Notes: a model not told the origin generated them from the sequence alone. Shown: positions 43,625 through 53,800, numbered from the stretch's first letter. The stretch is DNA of 64,000 nt from JACKBC01 sp041391125 (GCA_041391125.1 JAWKON010000012.1:1-64000), one strand, 5' to 3'. Made by a program: numbers and translations.

Positions 43625-44001
43625 AGGAGTTTCCCTTCGGCAGCGATCACTTCAGAGAGCGGCGCAGGGCATTCTTCCATTGTCACCAGATCGATGGAGA
43701 ATTCCGGTGCAATATCCTGCAGGTGCGCAACCGCGCGGAAATAATCCTCTGGCGGGATGCCCCAGGCGGCTAGATCAATATCGGAAGTGGAGGAATACCA
43801 CAGCCCGTGCGCCAGCGAACCAAATAACACGACTTTGGTCGCGCCAAATCTCTTCTTAAGCATAGCGGCGGCTTTTTGCGCGACCTGTGTGGCGCGCGCC
43901 TTGCGTTCGGCCAGCATTTCCGCTTCTGCCCGACGTCGTTGATGCAAAGATTGGCGATAGGCAGCTAAAGCCGTTGGGCTGAGCGTGTTTGATATTGTCA
44001 T
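43621..44001 (-). CDS. MNT-type nucleotidyltransferase antitoxin
   Basis: 126-residue minimal nucleotidyltransferase. Seen: GSLAHGLWYSSTSDIDLAAWG, the G-S-x10-D-x-D catalytic motif of MntA proteins that transfer AMP to their HepT toxin. The start at 44001 is used; the frame is open to 44091, but no ribosome site lies there. TATAAT stands six bases before this ATG on the minus strand, so the message may be leaderless. It overlaps the HepT-like gene by four bases. The pair acts in plasmid or chromosome maintenance or in stress control; which one cannot be told here. Confidence 0.82.
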   Translation of the reverse strand: MTISNTLSPTALAAYRQSLHQRRRAEAEMLAERKARATQVAQKAAAMLKKRFGATKVVLFGSLAHGLWYSSTSDIDLAAWGIPPEDYFRAVAHLQDIAPEFSIDLVTMEECPAPLSEVIAAEGKLL

Positions 44002-44119
44002 ATCGTCATTATACCTGACGGGTGGAAATTTTCGGAGAAAAAGAGTTCCTGATACGAAAAAAATAGGCAGCCCGCGCGCCCATTCATTCATGTTGACAAT
44101 TTCTGGTGCAAAGGGGCGA

Positions 44120-44147
44120 TTGACTTTTGGGGCAGCTATGGCATAAT
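44120..44147 (+). promoter_or_regulatory. promoter of the Uma2 gene
   Basis: TTGACT (44120-44125), 16 bases, CATAAT (44142-44147), about 47 bases before the start at 44194. A second TTGACA lies just upstream near 44094. Confidence 0.5.
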
Positions 44148-44193
44148 GATGCTAGGTTACAGACACACATGTTCTGTGGAGCTGGAGGAAAGA

Positions 44194-45030
44194 ATGAGTG
44201 CCGAACTGATTTCACAACGCCATACGCCAACTCATGCGCCGGTGCTGGACGACATTGAGGCGTTGGACGCGTTTTTGTCCGAGGATGGCAAATATGTCCC
44301 CGAAGAGCAATATTGGGACGAGTACTACCTTGGCACAGACTATAACTATGAATGGAACAACGGGAGACTCGAGGCCAAACCGATGTCCGACTATGCACAA
44401 TTTCGTCTCTATCTCTGGTTCTTGGGCATCCTCAACGATTTTCTGCACGTCAACCCCATTGGACGCATGATCGGGTTGGAGATGGGTTTTCGGATGGAGT
44501 TACCCCACAAAGTAGCGATCCGCAAGCCCGATTTGGCCGTGGTGCTTGATACGAACCCTGTGCCGCTCCAGGACAAAGATCGCAGTTACGATGGCATATT
44601 TGATCTCTGCATCGAGTCTATTTCAGACTCCAGACCCAGCCAGGTCACGCGCGATGTGCAGACCAAATTTCAGGAATATGCCGCAGGCGGTGTGCAGGAA
44701 TATTTTATCCTCGATGAACGCCAGAAAGAGACTGTTTTTTATCAACTGAACGACCGAGGCGTATACGAGCCACTGGCGCCGCAAAACGGCGTGATCCGCT
44801 CGCAAATCTTGCCGGGCTTTCAGTTCAGACAGGCAGATTTGTATCGGCTGCCCGAGCCGCCAGAACTGGTTGATGATCCGGTCTATGCTGGCTTTGCATC
44901 CCCTTTTGTCCGCGCAGAGCGGTTACGTGCGGAACAGGAACGAAAACGCGCTGAACAGGCCCAAGAGCGTGCGGAGCGTTACGCGGCTGTGCTCAAATCG
45001 ATGGGCGTTGACGTAGATTCACTTGACTGA
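44194..45030 (+). CDS. Uma2-family (DUF820) restriction-endonuclease-like protein
   Basis: 278-residue protein with a PD-(D/E)xK-type nuclease fold as found in the Uma2 family, abundant in Cyanobacteria and Chloroflexota. Seen: EWNNGRLEAKPMSD near the start, KPDLAVVLDTNP (active-site aspartate), CIESISDSRPSQVTRDVQTKFQEYAAGGVQEYFILD (Glu and Lys-type positions; quoted across two stretches) and a C-terminal Arg/Glu/Ala coiled-coil (RAEQERKRAEQAQERAERYA). GGAGG before the ATG at 44194 sets the start. It stands next to the MNT/HepT pair but is transcribed away from it. The cellular role of this family is unclear; transposon-related or DNA-repair roles have been proposed. Confidence 0.85.
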   Translation: MSAELISQRHTPTHAPVLDDIEALDAFLSEDGKYVPEEQYWDEYYLGTDYNYEWNNGRLEAKPMSDYAQFRLYLWFLGILNDFLHVNPIGRMIGLEMGFRMELPHKVAIRKPDLAVVLDTNPVPLQDKDRSYDGIFDLCIESISDSRPSQVTRDVQTKFQEYAAGGVQEYFILDERQKETVFYQLNDRGVYEPLAPQNGVIRSQILPGFQFRQADLYRLPEPPELVDDPVYAGFASPFVRAERLRAEQERKRAEQAQERAERYAAVLKSMGVDVDSLD

Positions 45031-45033
45031 AAA

Positions 45034-45091
45034 ATGCACATAAAAAGAGTCCCGATGTCTGCGCAGACATCGGGACTCTTTTTATGTGCAT
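45034..45091. terminator. perfect 58-bp palindrome between convergent genes
   Basis: 29-base arms without a mismatch, centre at GC|GC (45062/45063), with A-run and T-run inside each arm. It lies between Uma2 (stop 45030) and etfA (stop 45106) and would terminate both. Confidence 0.92.
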
Positions 45092-45105
45092 AAATCCAGA
45101 TTTCG

Positions 45106-46086
45106 TTAACTCAATCGCTTCTTAAACTCCTCGGTCAGCGCCGGCAGCACCTCATACAGATCGCCCACAATGCCATAGTGGGCGCGGCCAAAGATGGGCG
45201 CTTCGGCGTCTTTGTTGATGGCCACAATCAGCTTGCTGGAGCCCATGCCGGCCAGGTGCTGGATGGCGCCGCTAATGCCCGCCGCAATGTAAAGATTGGG
45301 GCTGACGGTTTTGCCGGTCTGCCCCACCTGGTGCTTATAGGGGATGTAACCGGCATCCACGGCGGCGCGGCTGGCGCCCACGGCCGCGCCCAGCACTTTG
45401 GCCAGCTCCGCCACCAGCTTAAAGCCCCTCTCCGGATCTTGGGCCACGCCGCGTCCGCCGGAGACAATGCGCTCGGCATCGGTCAGCGCAATTTCACCGC
45501 CGCCGGTCGCTTTGCTCTCTAGCACCTTTTCGGGAATGGCGGCTTCGTCCATGACAACGGCCAGCGCTTTGATTTCCCCCGCCGCCGCGCCTTCTTCCGG
45601 CAGCGGAAATGAACGGGGACGCACGCTGGCAAACTGAATATCGCTATTAAATGTAATATCGGCCAAAATATTGCCGGAGTAAACCGTGCGCACGGCGACC
45701 AATTTGCCCTCCTCAATGCGCAGGTCCACGGCGTCGGGCGCCAAACCGGCTCCCAGATCGCAGGCCACGGCGGCGCTCAACTCGCGCCCGCGCAGGGTGG
45801 CGCTGGTCAGCACAACGGTAGCGCCGGCTTCACGGATGGCCGCCGCCAGCACATCGCCGTAGGCGCTGAGCCGATAATCGCGCAGGGCTGGGCTGCTGGC
45901 GGCGAGCACCGAGTTGGCGCCTCGCTTTTGGGCAGCTTCAGCGCTGGCCGTCACCTCGTCACCAATCAGCAGCGCCACCAGCGGCCCGCCCAGTTCATCG
46001 GCAAGCTGACGCCCTTTGCCCAACACCTCCCAGCAGCTCGCAACGGCACTGCCGCCAGATTGTTCGATCCAAACTAAAACAGACAT
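45106..46086 (-). CDS. etfA: electron transfer flavoprotein, alpha subunit
   Basis: 326-residue FAD-binding subunit of ETF, which carries electrons from acyl-CoA and other dehydrogenases to the respiratory chain. Seen: N-terminal domain of adenine-nucleotide hydrolase fold, and C-terminal FAD domain with VSGGRGV, GASRAAVDAGYIPYKHQVGQTGKTVSPNLYIA (quoted in part), GISGAIQHLAGM and VAINKDAEAPIF. GGGAG seven bases before the ATG supports 46086. It follows etfB by 72 bases and is probably co-transcribed. It can serve the acyl-CoA dehydrogenase at 34046-35255, although that gene is distant. Confidence 0.95.
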   Translation of the reverse strand: MSVLVWIEQSGGSAVASCWEVLGKGRQLADELGGPLVALLIGDEVTASAEAAQKRGANSVLAASSPALRDYRLSAYGDVLAAAIREAGATVVLTSATLRGRELSAAVACDLGAGLAPDAVDLRIEEGKLVAVRTVYSGNILADITFNSDIQFASVRPRSFPLPEEGAAAGEIKALAVVMDEAAIPEKVLESKATGGGEIALTDAERIVSGGRGVAQDPERGFKLVAELAKVLGAAVGASRAAVDAGYIPYKHQVGQTGKTVSPNLYIAAGISGAIQHLAGMGSSKLIVAINKDAEAPIFGRAHYGIVGDLYEVLPALTEEFKKRLS

Positions 46087-46158
46087 GGATTTCTCCCGAT
46101 TTACGATTTTGGATACTTCGACAATGCTCAGTACAAGTTTACGATTTACGAGCGGCGA

Positions 46159-46938
46159 CTAGATCACTTTTTCGCCAATCAAGGCCTCGGCTAATTTGGC
46201 CGCTTTTTCCTGGACGGTGGCGCCTTCAATGATTTTGACTTCGGTGTGGCGCTCTTCCGGCTTGCGGATGTTGGTCCAGGCGGTTTGGGTGCTATTCAGA
46301 TCCACGCCAAGCTCCGCCGGTGACAAGGTGGGGATTGTGGCCCGATTGGCTTTGCGGATGCCGATAAAGCTGGGATAGCGCGGGTCGTTGATCTCTTTGG
46401 CCACGCTGATCACCACCGGCAGCGGCGCTGATACGGTCTCTTCGCCGCCGTCCACCCCGCGCTGCACGGTGATGACGCCATCGGCCACATCCACAATTTT
46501 CACCACGTTGACCAGCAGCGGAAAGCCCAGCTTGCGCGCCACGCCTACAAAGACGCTGCCGCTGTTGCCATCCACGCTCTGCTTGCCGGTGAGCACAATA
46601 TCGACTGCGCCCTGCGCCTTGATTGCGGCGCTTAATAACGCTGCCGTCGTCCAGTCGTCGCCGCTACTAGCGTCGGCGTTTTCAATCAGCACCGCTTCGC
46701 CAACGCCCATGGCCAGCGCGTGTTTCAGCGCGTCGACGGCGCCGGCCGGGCCAAACGAAATGGCCACAGAATCACCATCAAACCGGTCGCATAGATCAAT
46801 AGCCTCTTCGGCGGCAAATTCATCCCACGGGTTAATCACCATGGTGGCCTGCATCTGGCCGCTGTCGGCTTCCGCCGCCGATATTTTGGGCAACTCGGCG
46901 GTGTCGGGCGTCTGTTTAATCAACACGGCGATTTTCAC
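46159..46938 (-). CDS. etfB: electron transfer flavoprotein, beta subunit
   Basis: 259-residue ETF beta chain, binding AMP and forming a dimer with EtfA. Seen: MKIAVLIKQTPDTAE, NPWDEFAAEEAIDL, DIVLTGKQSVDGNSG (the adenine-nucleotide-binding loop) and LPVVISVAKEINDPRYPSF. The start codon is GTG 46938 with AGGAG about ten bases before it. It is first in the etfBA unit. A partial TTCGACAATGCTCAG repeat lies in the gap before etfA. Confidence 0.95.
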   Translation of the reverse strand: MKIAVLIKQTPDTAELPKISAAEADSGQMQATMVINPWDEFAAEEAIDLCDRFDGDSVAISFGPAGAVDALKHALAMGVGEAVLIENADASSGDDWTTAALLSAAIKAQGAVDIVLTGKQSVDGNSGSVFVGVARKLGFPLLVNVVKIVDVADGVITVQRGVDGGEETVSAPLPVVISVAKEINDPRYPSFIGIRKANRATIPTLSPAELGVDLNSTQTAWTNIRKPEERHTEVKIIEGATVQEKAAKLAEALIGEKVI

Positions 46939-47357
46939 AGTATTTATTCTCCTGTGTTATTCTGAAAACTTGTGATTCGAGAAGTAATCAACAGATTGCA
47001 CCGATTCAAAAGTTTTTTGTTTTTGAGGCATTGCGGGATAAAAGCCGCTTTGGTTTCGATACGCCCCCAAACTGCCGGGGCTACTCAACCGGCGCTCCCC
47101 TCAAAGCTGAAACCAGCATATTCGAACGCAGTTTAAACTATGTTGGGGCGCAGTTGTCAAATCGTTGTTGAAAGATGACCGGCATCTGCGCAGATGCCGG
47201 TCATTTGGGAACCCCTCGTCGCTGGGCCATCTTGAACCCATAAAAAAGCGGGAACGCCATTGTTCCCGCAAAGAGGGTGAATGATTCCCTCTGGATAGGA
47301 ACGAATTTTAGCATATGGCGTGTACTGGCGACAAGTTTACTATTTATTAACTTTGAC
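46939..47357. other. intergenic region with hairpins
   Basis: Holds half of an ATCAACAGATTGCAC repeat (about 46988-47002), a perfect 30-base palindrome at 47175-47204 (ATGACCGGCATCTG and complement) and a GCGGGAAC/GTTCCCGC hairpin at 47248-47269. The protease frame is open from GTG 47277, but that codon has no spaced ribosome site. Confidence 0.6.
47175..47204. repeat. perfect 30-bp palindrome
   Basis: ATGACCGGCATCTG, CG, and its complement. It lies in the divergent gap between etfB and the CPBP protease. Confidence 0.8.
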
Positions 47358-48071
47358 ATGTCTTTGAGATACCAGATTTTTGTGCTGCTCACCTGTTTAC
47401 TGATTGCTTTTCTCGGCTATGGCACATATTCGACGGCCAAATTGCTGCGCACGTGGCGGCCGGATCGCAACCTGATTTTGCTGCCAGCGGAGAATGTCTT
47501 GCGCATTCTACTGCTGCCCGTTTGCGTGGGGCTGGGCGTTCTCAGTCAGTTGCCCTATGTACAACTGGGCTGGCACATCGACCAATCGCCAGCACAGGTC
47601 GCCATTGAAAGCTCTGTAGGCATTATACTCGGGTGCGCTGTAGCATTTCTCTTCTATCTTTCCACCCGCTGGCTCATGGCCACTAATGGCGCGCGCTACT
47701 ATTCCACCGTCCTCATCGAAGCCGTTTTGCCGCGCAATCGGCGGGAATTGGGGCTGGTCTTTCTGGCCATGCTGCCCATTGTGCTGCTGGAGGAACTGCT
47801 CTTTCGCAGCCTGTTAATTGGGGGATTGGCGCCGCTTGTGCCTGTTCCGGTTTTGCTCATCGGCATGGGCATCTTGTTCGGCGCCATGCACAGCCCCCAG
47901 GGCGCGTGGGGCATGACGGGCGCCGGGCTGGCCGGGGTGCTATTCGGCGGGCTTTTTCTTTGGTTTGGCAGCCTGCTGGCGCCCATTGTGGCGCATTACG
48001 TAGCCAATATGGTGCAGATCGGCGTGGCGATGCGGGTGTACCGGGCGGAACCATTTGGCCGCGTAGCTTGA
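47358..48071 (+). CDS. CPBP-family intramembrane metalloprotease
   Basis: 237-residue membrane protein with about seven hydrophobic segments. Seen: the CAAX-protease/bacteriocin-processing motifs EExxxR as LLEELLFRSLLIG, FGAMHSPQG with the second-motif histidine, and HYVANMVQ as the third. These make an intramembrane zinc peptidase, used for prenyl-protein processing, bacteriocin immunity or unknown targets. ATG 47358 is chosen since it starts directly before the first helix; GTG 47277 would add 27 residues after a hairpin. It stands alone. Confidence 0.82.
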   Translation: MSLRYQIFVLLTCLLIAFLGYGTYSTAKLLRTWRPDRNLILLPAENVLRILLLPVCVGLGVLSQLPYVQLGWHIDQSPAQVAIESSVGIILGCAVAFLFYLSTRWLMATNGARYYSTVLIEAVLPRNRRELGLVFLAMLPIVLLEELLFRSLLIGGLAPLVPVPVLLIGMGILFGAMHSPQGAWGMTGAGLAGVLFGGLFLWFGSLLAPIVAHYVANMVQIGVAMRVYRAEPFGRVA

Positions 48072-48108
48072 ATTTATAGCTGGTTCTTGTTGTGAAAGGC
48101 AATTTCTA

Positions 48109-48172
48109 CCGCAAAGAGCGCAAGGAAAGCTCAGAGGAATCTCTTTGCGCATCTTTGCGCATCTTTGCGGTG
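48109..48172. repeat. CCGCAAAGAGCGCAAGG inverted repeat at a convergent junction
   Basis: Left arm CCGCAAAGAGCGCAAGG with two right-hand CATCTTTGCG copies ending in GCGG. Similar in style to 54866-54936. It lies between the CPBP protease and the glycosyltransferase. Confidence 0.65.
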
Positions 48173-48199
48173 GGAAAGCTGTTTCGCAACACAAACTAG

Positions 48200-48982
48200 C
48201 TACGCAGCGTCAATCTTGGTGGAGGCATGAGCGGTGCGGGCGTAGACGCCGGTGAGCAGGTTCCAGCGCACGCGCAGCGTCTCGCGGATCGAATCGACAT
48301 AGTCGCCAAACGAACGTACGTTGGTGCGCGGATCGTCGATCCAATAGGCGGCCACAATGCCGATGGAGTAGTTAAAGCGACGGGCCAAGGCCAGCGCTTC
48401 TACATCAAAGCCCCAGCGGTCGATCTGCATGAGGGGGAAAATTTTTTCGGCGGCCTCTTTGGTAAAGGCCTTAAACCCACACTGCGTGTCCCAAATGCCG
48501 GGTACGGCTACGATTTGGATAAAGAGATTGCCCAAGTTGCCGAGCAGTCGTTTGCGGAACGGTTGCGGCACGGCCTGACGCGCCCCCGGTACGTCTTTGC
48601 TGTCGCGTGAGCAGATCACCACGTCATAACCTTGGTCGAAGAGCGGCTGCATTTTGTCCCAATGGGCTATATCGGTCGAGTTGTCAGCATCGGTAAAGAG
48701 GCGGATGGCGCCGGTGGCGGCCAACATGCCCTGACGCACCGTGTACCCTTTGCCGCGGTTTTCGCGCCGGTCGATCCAGCGCACGTTATTGCGCTCTTGG
48801 CCAAACGATCGCACCTTTTCCAGCGTGCCGTCGGTGGCGCCGTCAATCACAATAAGCATTTCCCAGCGATAGGGCTGGCGTTCCAAATAGCTATACACCG
48901 ATTCCAGCGTGGCGCCAATCCGCTGCTCTTCATTATAAGCAGGAATGATCACGCTCAGAAAAGGCGGTTGCGTCTGCGTCAT
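48200..48982 (-). CDS. family-2 glycosyltransferase (dolichyl-phosphate mannosyl/glucosyltransferase-like)
   Basis: 260-residue GT-A-fold enzyme. Seen: LSVIIPAYNEEQRIGATLES at the N-terminus, VIDGATDGTLEKV, the metal-binding DADNSTD, and WDTQCGFKAFTKEAA near the acceptor site, as in ALG5/DPM-type enzymes that load a sugar onto a polyprenyl phosphate. No membrane helix. It is probably last in the minus-strand envelope run 56944-48200. Donor and acceptor unknown; polyprenyl-phosphate-sugar for wall or S-layer glycans is a reasonable inference. Confidence 0.88.
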   Translation of the reverse strand: MTQTQPPFLSVIIPAYNEEQRIGATLESVYSYLERQPYRWEMLIVIDGATDGTLEKVRSFGQERNNVRWIDRRENRGKGYTVRQGMLAATGAIRLFTDADNSTDIAHWDKMQPLFDQGYDVVICSRDSKDVPGARQAVPQPFRKRLLGNLGNLFIQIVAVPGIWDTQCGFKAFTKEAAEKIFPLMQIDRWGFDVEALALARRFNYSIGIVAAYWIDDPRTNVRSFGDYVDSIRETLRVRWNLLTGVYARTAHASTKIDAA

Positions 48983-49047
48983 GGAACCGAATTCCGTTTC
49001 TCATTTATTGGGTCTACACCATGAGATCATTGCTCAGGCATCTAACC

Positions 49048-49131
49048 CCTCCCAGCCTCTCCCTCCGGGGAGGTGAATAATTCCCTCCCCTGCAAGGGGC
49101 CCCTTAAGGGGAGGGCCAGGGAGGGGTAAAC
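49048..49131. repeat. CCCCTCCC / GGGAGGGG inverted repeat
   Basis: Pyrimidine-rich CCCCTCCCAGCCTCTCCC and purine-rich GGAGGGCCAGGGAGGGG halves with GGGGCCCCTTAAGGGG inside. It lies just after the real stop (49134) of the PH-like gene and is read through by the shifted frame. Confidence 0.75.
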
Positions 49132-49133
49132 AT

Positions 49134-50035
49134 TTACACCATGAGGCCGGCCAGGGCCAGCAGCGCAAAGAGCTGCACAACCACGGCGCCCCCCATAATA
49201 AATAGGCCCCGATGGGCTGTTTGTGCGCCGCCATCCAGCCCCCCCACAGGCCGTTGACCAGCCAGGCCATCAATCCAATCAGTGGCAGCAAAAAGAGGGT
49301 GGATTTGCTCCGAAACACCTCGGGCGATCCATCTGCATTGTAACGCATAACCAGATCGGATGGTAAATCGGGGAAGCGGATCATCAGCAGACCAAAAAGT
49401 GCAAAGACGCCTACACCACCCGCAAACATCAGCAGCTTACCAATGCCGTCCTGTTTATTGAGCATTAGCCAAAGCCGGGGCAATGTCCCCGTATATTCGC
49501 GGGCCGGCCGCACGCGAATCGCTGGACCCAGCTCAAAACGCTCCTGAATCACCTCCAGAAAATCCTCTTTCCATTCGGGCGAGAGCGCCAAGATTTCATC
49601 GCCGGTGTCCACGAGCAGGCATTCCGCAAGCGGCCGGGTGGCCAGCAGTTGCAGGTTGAGCAGCCCCATAGCGCGCCCCACCCGCATGTGGGAAGCTGGC
49701 CAATGTGACCAGCGCGGGCGGCTCAGATCCTGCACTTCGCCGTCGATAATGCGCTTAATCGTATGCAGGGGCACAATCTGGCGAATGCCGGCCCAGGAAA
49801 TCGTCAGCGCGTTGCGGTCCACCCAATATTCGAGCGTAAAGAGGCTCCAAGTGCGATAGGCCAAATGGGCCAGCAGCGGCAGGCTGAGGAAGAAGAGGAC
49901 AATCAGCAAGAATTTCGTGATGTCAACCGGGCGGCGCACCATCCAGATCAGCAGCAGCAGATCGATGAGCACAATCCAGATGCAGGCCAGCAGCCCTTCC
50001 CATTTTTGCCGCGACAGTGCTGTTTTGAATACCAT
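49134..50035 (-). CDS. membrane protein with PH-like domain, frameshifted near the 3' end
   Basis: About 300 residues if repaired. Two N-terminal helices (about 14-33 and 38-58) are followed by a bacterial pleckstrin-homology-like domain (YWVDRNALTISWAGIRQIVP, with VDTGDEILALSPEWKEDFLE further on) and helices near 200-225 and 250-270. Function unknown; PH-like membrane proteins often sense or organise the envelope. The frame after residue 280 becomes tryptophan- and proline-rich and runs into a repeat to 49034. Adding one G in the six-C run at 49189-49194 gives GAYLLWGGAVVVQLFALLAL then AGLMV and a stop at 49134, a normal last helix. It lies in the surE-PBP1A run. Confidence 0.65.
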
Positions 50036-50099
50036 AAGGTTTTCCCAACAAACTAAATATACAGCAAAACCTGCAAGCTAATTCTCAAATTAGCCTAAA

Positions 50100-50885
50100 T
50101 CAAACATGCCCTTCCCCAACGCGCCGCGCTAGCTCATCCATAAAGCTATAATTGGTAGCGTCCAGCGTAATGGGCGTGATGCTCACAAAACCGTGCGCCA
50201 CCGCGCCCACATCGGTGCCCTCATCATGCTCGTCAAACGGCCCATCGCCCACCGGCCAATAGTAGGCCTGGCCAAAGGGATCGGCGCGCTGTTCGGGCTC
50301 CAGTTTATACGAGCGGCTGCCGATGCGCGTAATTTTTGTACCCTTCAATTGGTCGTAAGATAGGCCAGGCAGATTAACGTTGAGCAAGGTCTGGCGCGGC
50401 AGGCCATGTTGGAACACTTCGGTCACCAGCGCGGAAGCGACGTTGCCGCAGGCCGCCCAGATTTCCGCCATGGGAATTGTGGCGCGGTGCGGAAAAATCG
50501 AGCTGAACGCAATGGATGGCAGCCCGTTGATGGCGGCCTCGCGGGCGCAGGCCACGGTGCCGCTGTAATAAATGTCTACGCCCATGTTGTGGCCGGCGTT
50601 GACGCCGCTGATCACCAGGTCCGGCTTGACGCCGAGCACGCCGCCGGCGGCCAGCCGCACGCAATCGGCCGGACTGCCGGAACAGGTGTGGGCGGGGGAG
50701 CCATCGGCCAGCACCACCGGCTTGACGCGCAGCGGCTTGTGCATGGTGATCTGATGGCTGACGGCGCTGCGGTTGCGTTCGGGCGCCAGCACGATTACAT
50801 CGGCCAGCTTTTCTACGGCTCGCTTGAGCGCCAGCAGTCCCGGATCGTGGGCGCCGTCATCGTTGGTAATTAAGATTGTGGGCAT
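50100..50885 (-). CDS. surE: 5'-nucleotidase SurE
   Basis: 261-residue metal-dependent phosphatase acting on nucleoside 5'-monophosphates and short polyphosphates. Seen: N-terminal ILITNDDGAHDPGL with the metal-binding DD, APERNRSAVSHQITMHKPLR, SGVNAGHNMGVDIYYSGTVACAREAA (metal Asn; quoted in part) and the late HGFVSITPI. Full length. It starts three bases after the stop of PBP1A and is translated with it. The link of SurE to the cell-wall gene is positional. Confidence 0.94.
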   Translation of the reverse strand: MPTILITNDDGAHDPGLLALKRAVEKLADVIVLAPERNRSAVSHQITMHKPLRVKPVVLADGSPAHTCSGSPADCVRLAAGGVLGVKPDLVISGVNAGHNMGVDIYYSGTVACAREAAINGLPSIAFSSIFPHRATIPMAEIWAACGNVASALVTEVFQHGLPRQTLLNVNLPGLSYDQLKGTKITRIGSRSYKLEPEQRADPFGQAYYWPVGDGPFDEHDEGTDVGAVAHGFVSITPITLDATNYSFMDELARRVGEGHV

Positions 50886-50888
50886 ATG

Positions 50889-53800
50889 CTATGGGTTCTC
50901 GGCTTTCTTGTGGCGGACGTAAACCGTCACTTCTTCGGTTTCAGTTTTGTTGCCGGCGCCATCAAACACTTCCGCTTTGATGCGGTGGCGTTCAAAATAG
51001 ACGCCGGCGCTGGTGCGGATGGCGGCAAAGCCTTTGTCATTATCCAACGGACGCAGGCGGCCCGGCTGCACATCGGGATCGTCACTCTCAAAGGCCAGCC
51101 AGTTTTGCGTCTCCGGCGCTTCGATCTGCCCCACGTCCTGCATTTTGATCTTCCAGGCTTCATTGTAAGGCGCAACCGTGGTCGTGACAAACGGTGAGCC
51201 GTCCACAAAGAAGACCACGCGGTCAATATTCCAGCGGTCGCTGGGCAGCACGTTGATGTTGATCTGCTCGTCGTCTTCCATAACGTAAAGCCGGTCGGGC
51301 TTGGGTTCGCTCAACACCGCCGTGGGCGGCGTGCGATCCACCGTAAAGGAGGTGCGATATTCGCGGCCGCCATCGCGGTTGACAAAGAGGCGCAGCGTGT
51401 AGCGCCCCTCTTCCAGCGGATTGGTGTCCAGCCGCTCCAGCACGCCGCCGACCACCTCTTCGCCATGTTCGGGGCCAATTTGCTGCCAACTTTGCGGATC
51501 ATCGCCCGGCCCAAATTCAACGCGATAGGAGCCGCCACGGGCGTTGCCGCGGATTTCCACCACCTCTTTGACATAACCCTGCGGCGGCGGGAAGATGATG
51601 GCCACATCCGGGTCAATATCGGCGGCCAGCAGCCCGCTCTGCTCGGTGGGCGGCTGCTCAATGCCATTTTCGCGCACCCAGTCGGCGGCTTCGCCGGGCA
51701 AAATTTCATACACCTTTGTCTCGCGGCGCTCAGGCGGGGTCGACGGGCCGGCCAGCTTGCCCGTTTCGCGGTCAATCTCAAAGGGCTGCCAGATGTTGTC
51801 CGAAAGCGTGGGTTCGGTGCCGGCCACAAACAGTTCATAGCGCTGGTGATCACCCGGGCACGAGGGGGTGGGCAGCAGGCCGCTGGGCTGACAGATGGCG
51901 CGGGTGGTGATGCCCGGCGGCTGCTCATACCAGGTGGCCGGTTTGTCCGCCAGATATTTGCTCATTACGGCGTGCCAGATGGGGGCGGCGCCCGAGAGGC
52001 CGGTCACGTTTTTCATCGATTCATTGTCGGTGTTGCCCACCCAAACGCCCACCGTTACCTGCGGCGCATAGCCCATGGTCCAGTTGTCTTTGAAGCCATT
52101 GGTGGTGCCGGTTTTGGCCGCCACTTTGCGATCCGGCAGCGTCAGATCGGTGCCGGCGCCAAAGGCGGGGGCGCGGGCCACATCGTCGCTCATCATGTCG
52201 GCCATGAGATAGGCCACCTCGGCGCTGAAGATGCGCTCGGTTTGCGGCGCCGTGTAATCTTTGATCACATTGCCGTCGCTGTCCACCACCTTTAGGATCG
52301 ACACCGGCTCCAGCGAACGAAAGCCCGGCTTCAATTGCTCTGGCGGCGTGGGCTCGCCGATCATAATGCCCTGGTTGCCAAAGACGCTGTAGGCAAAGGT
52401 GTGATCCAGCAGCGTCACCTCGCCGCCGCCCAGCACCAGATTGAGCCCATAATAGCTGAGGCTGTTGGAAAGTCCGTTAATGCCCATGCGGTGGGCCGTG
52501 CGCAGGGCGTCGGCCACGCCCACCTGACTCATGACGCGGATGGCCGGGATGTTGTACGAGCGGGCCATGGCGTTGCGCAGCGACACCGGGCCGTGATATT
52601 GGCGGTCGTAATTTTCAGGCCGGTAATAGCTGCCGTCGGCCTGGGGGAAAGCCGTGGCCACGTCCATAATCATGGTGGCGGGCGTCATATCCTTTTGCAA
52701 CGCGGTCAGGTAGACATACGGTTTAAAGCTGGAGCCGGGCTGCCGTTCGGAAATGGCCACATTGACCTGGCCGTCGATATCTTCATTGTTGTAATCGATG
52801 GAGCCGACCATGGCCAGGATTTCGCCGGTGCCGTTTTTAATGGCCACTACCGAGGCGTTGTGGGCGTTTTTGCCTTCCTCGATGAGCTTGACTACCTGTT
52901 CGCGCGCCACCTGTTCGGCATATTTTTGCAGCCCCACATCCAGCGTGGTGTAGATGGTGAGCCCCTTGCGCCAGATAAAATAGGGGTCGTCGGTGGTGTT
53001 GTATTCTTGCTTGATCTTGTCCAGAACGTAGAGCGCAAAATGGGGCGCGGTCAAATTGTCAAAGCGCTCCACATACGATTTGCGCGTCGCCAAAGTTTCG
53101 GCAAAGGCGGCGTCTGCCTCGGCCTTGGTAATCATGCCCGTGTCCACCATGGCTTGCAGCGCAATGCCCTGCCGCTCCTTGGCGCTTTCGGGGTCATTGA
53201 TGGGATTCAGCGCCGGAAAGTTGGGAATGGGCGCCAACATGGCGGCTTCGGCCAGCGTCAATTCGGTGCTGCTCTTGCCAAAGTAGATCTGGCTGGCCGC
53301 CTCAATGCCATTGGCTAGGCCGCCATATGAGTTATTGTTGAGATACCACTCCAGAATCTTGTTTTTGGGATATTTGCGCGTCACTTCGGTGGCCAGGATC
53401 ACCTCTTTGATCTTGCGCGCATAACTCTGCTGAAAGCGCTCCTCGGGCGGAATGATCACGTTTTTGACGAGCTGCTGCGTAATCGACGAACCGCCCTGCA
53501 CCGAGCCGCCGCCCAGATTCGAGGCAAAAGCGCGCAACAGACCGCGCACGTTGATGCCCGTATTGTCAAAGAAGTTGCGGTCCTCCAGCGCCACCGCCGA
53601 CTTCCAAACCCAGGGCGACATGCGGTCAATCGACATATAAATGCGGTCGCCGCGCTGGGCGTCCACGCTTTCATAGAGCAGCACCGTGCCCGTGCTGTCG
53701 TAAATGCGCACGGTCTGGAATTCTTCCTGCTCATATTCGATGGCGCTGGCGTCGGGCAACTGGGCGGCATAGGTGCGATAGATGCCCATAAGCGCGGCAA

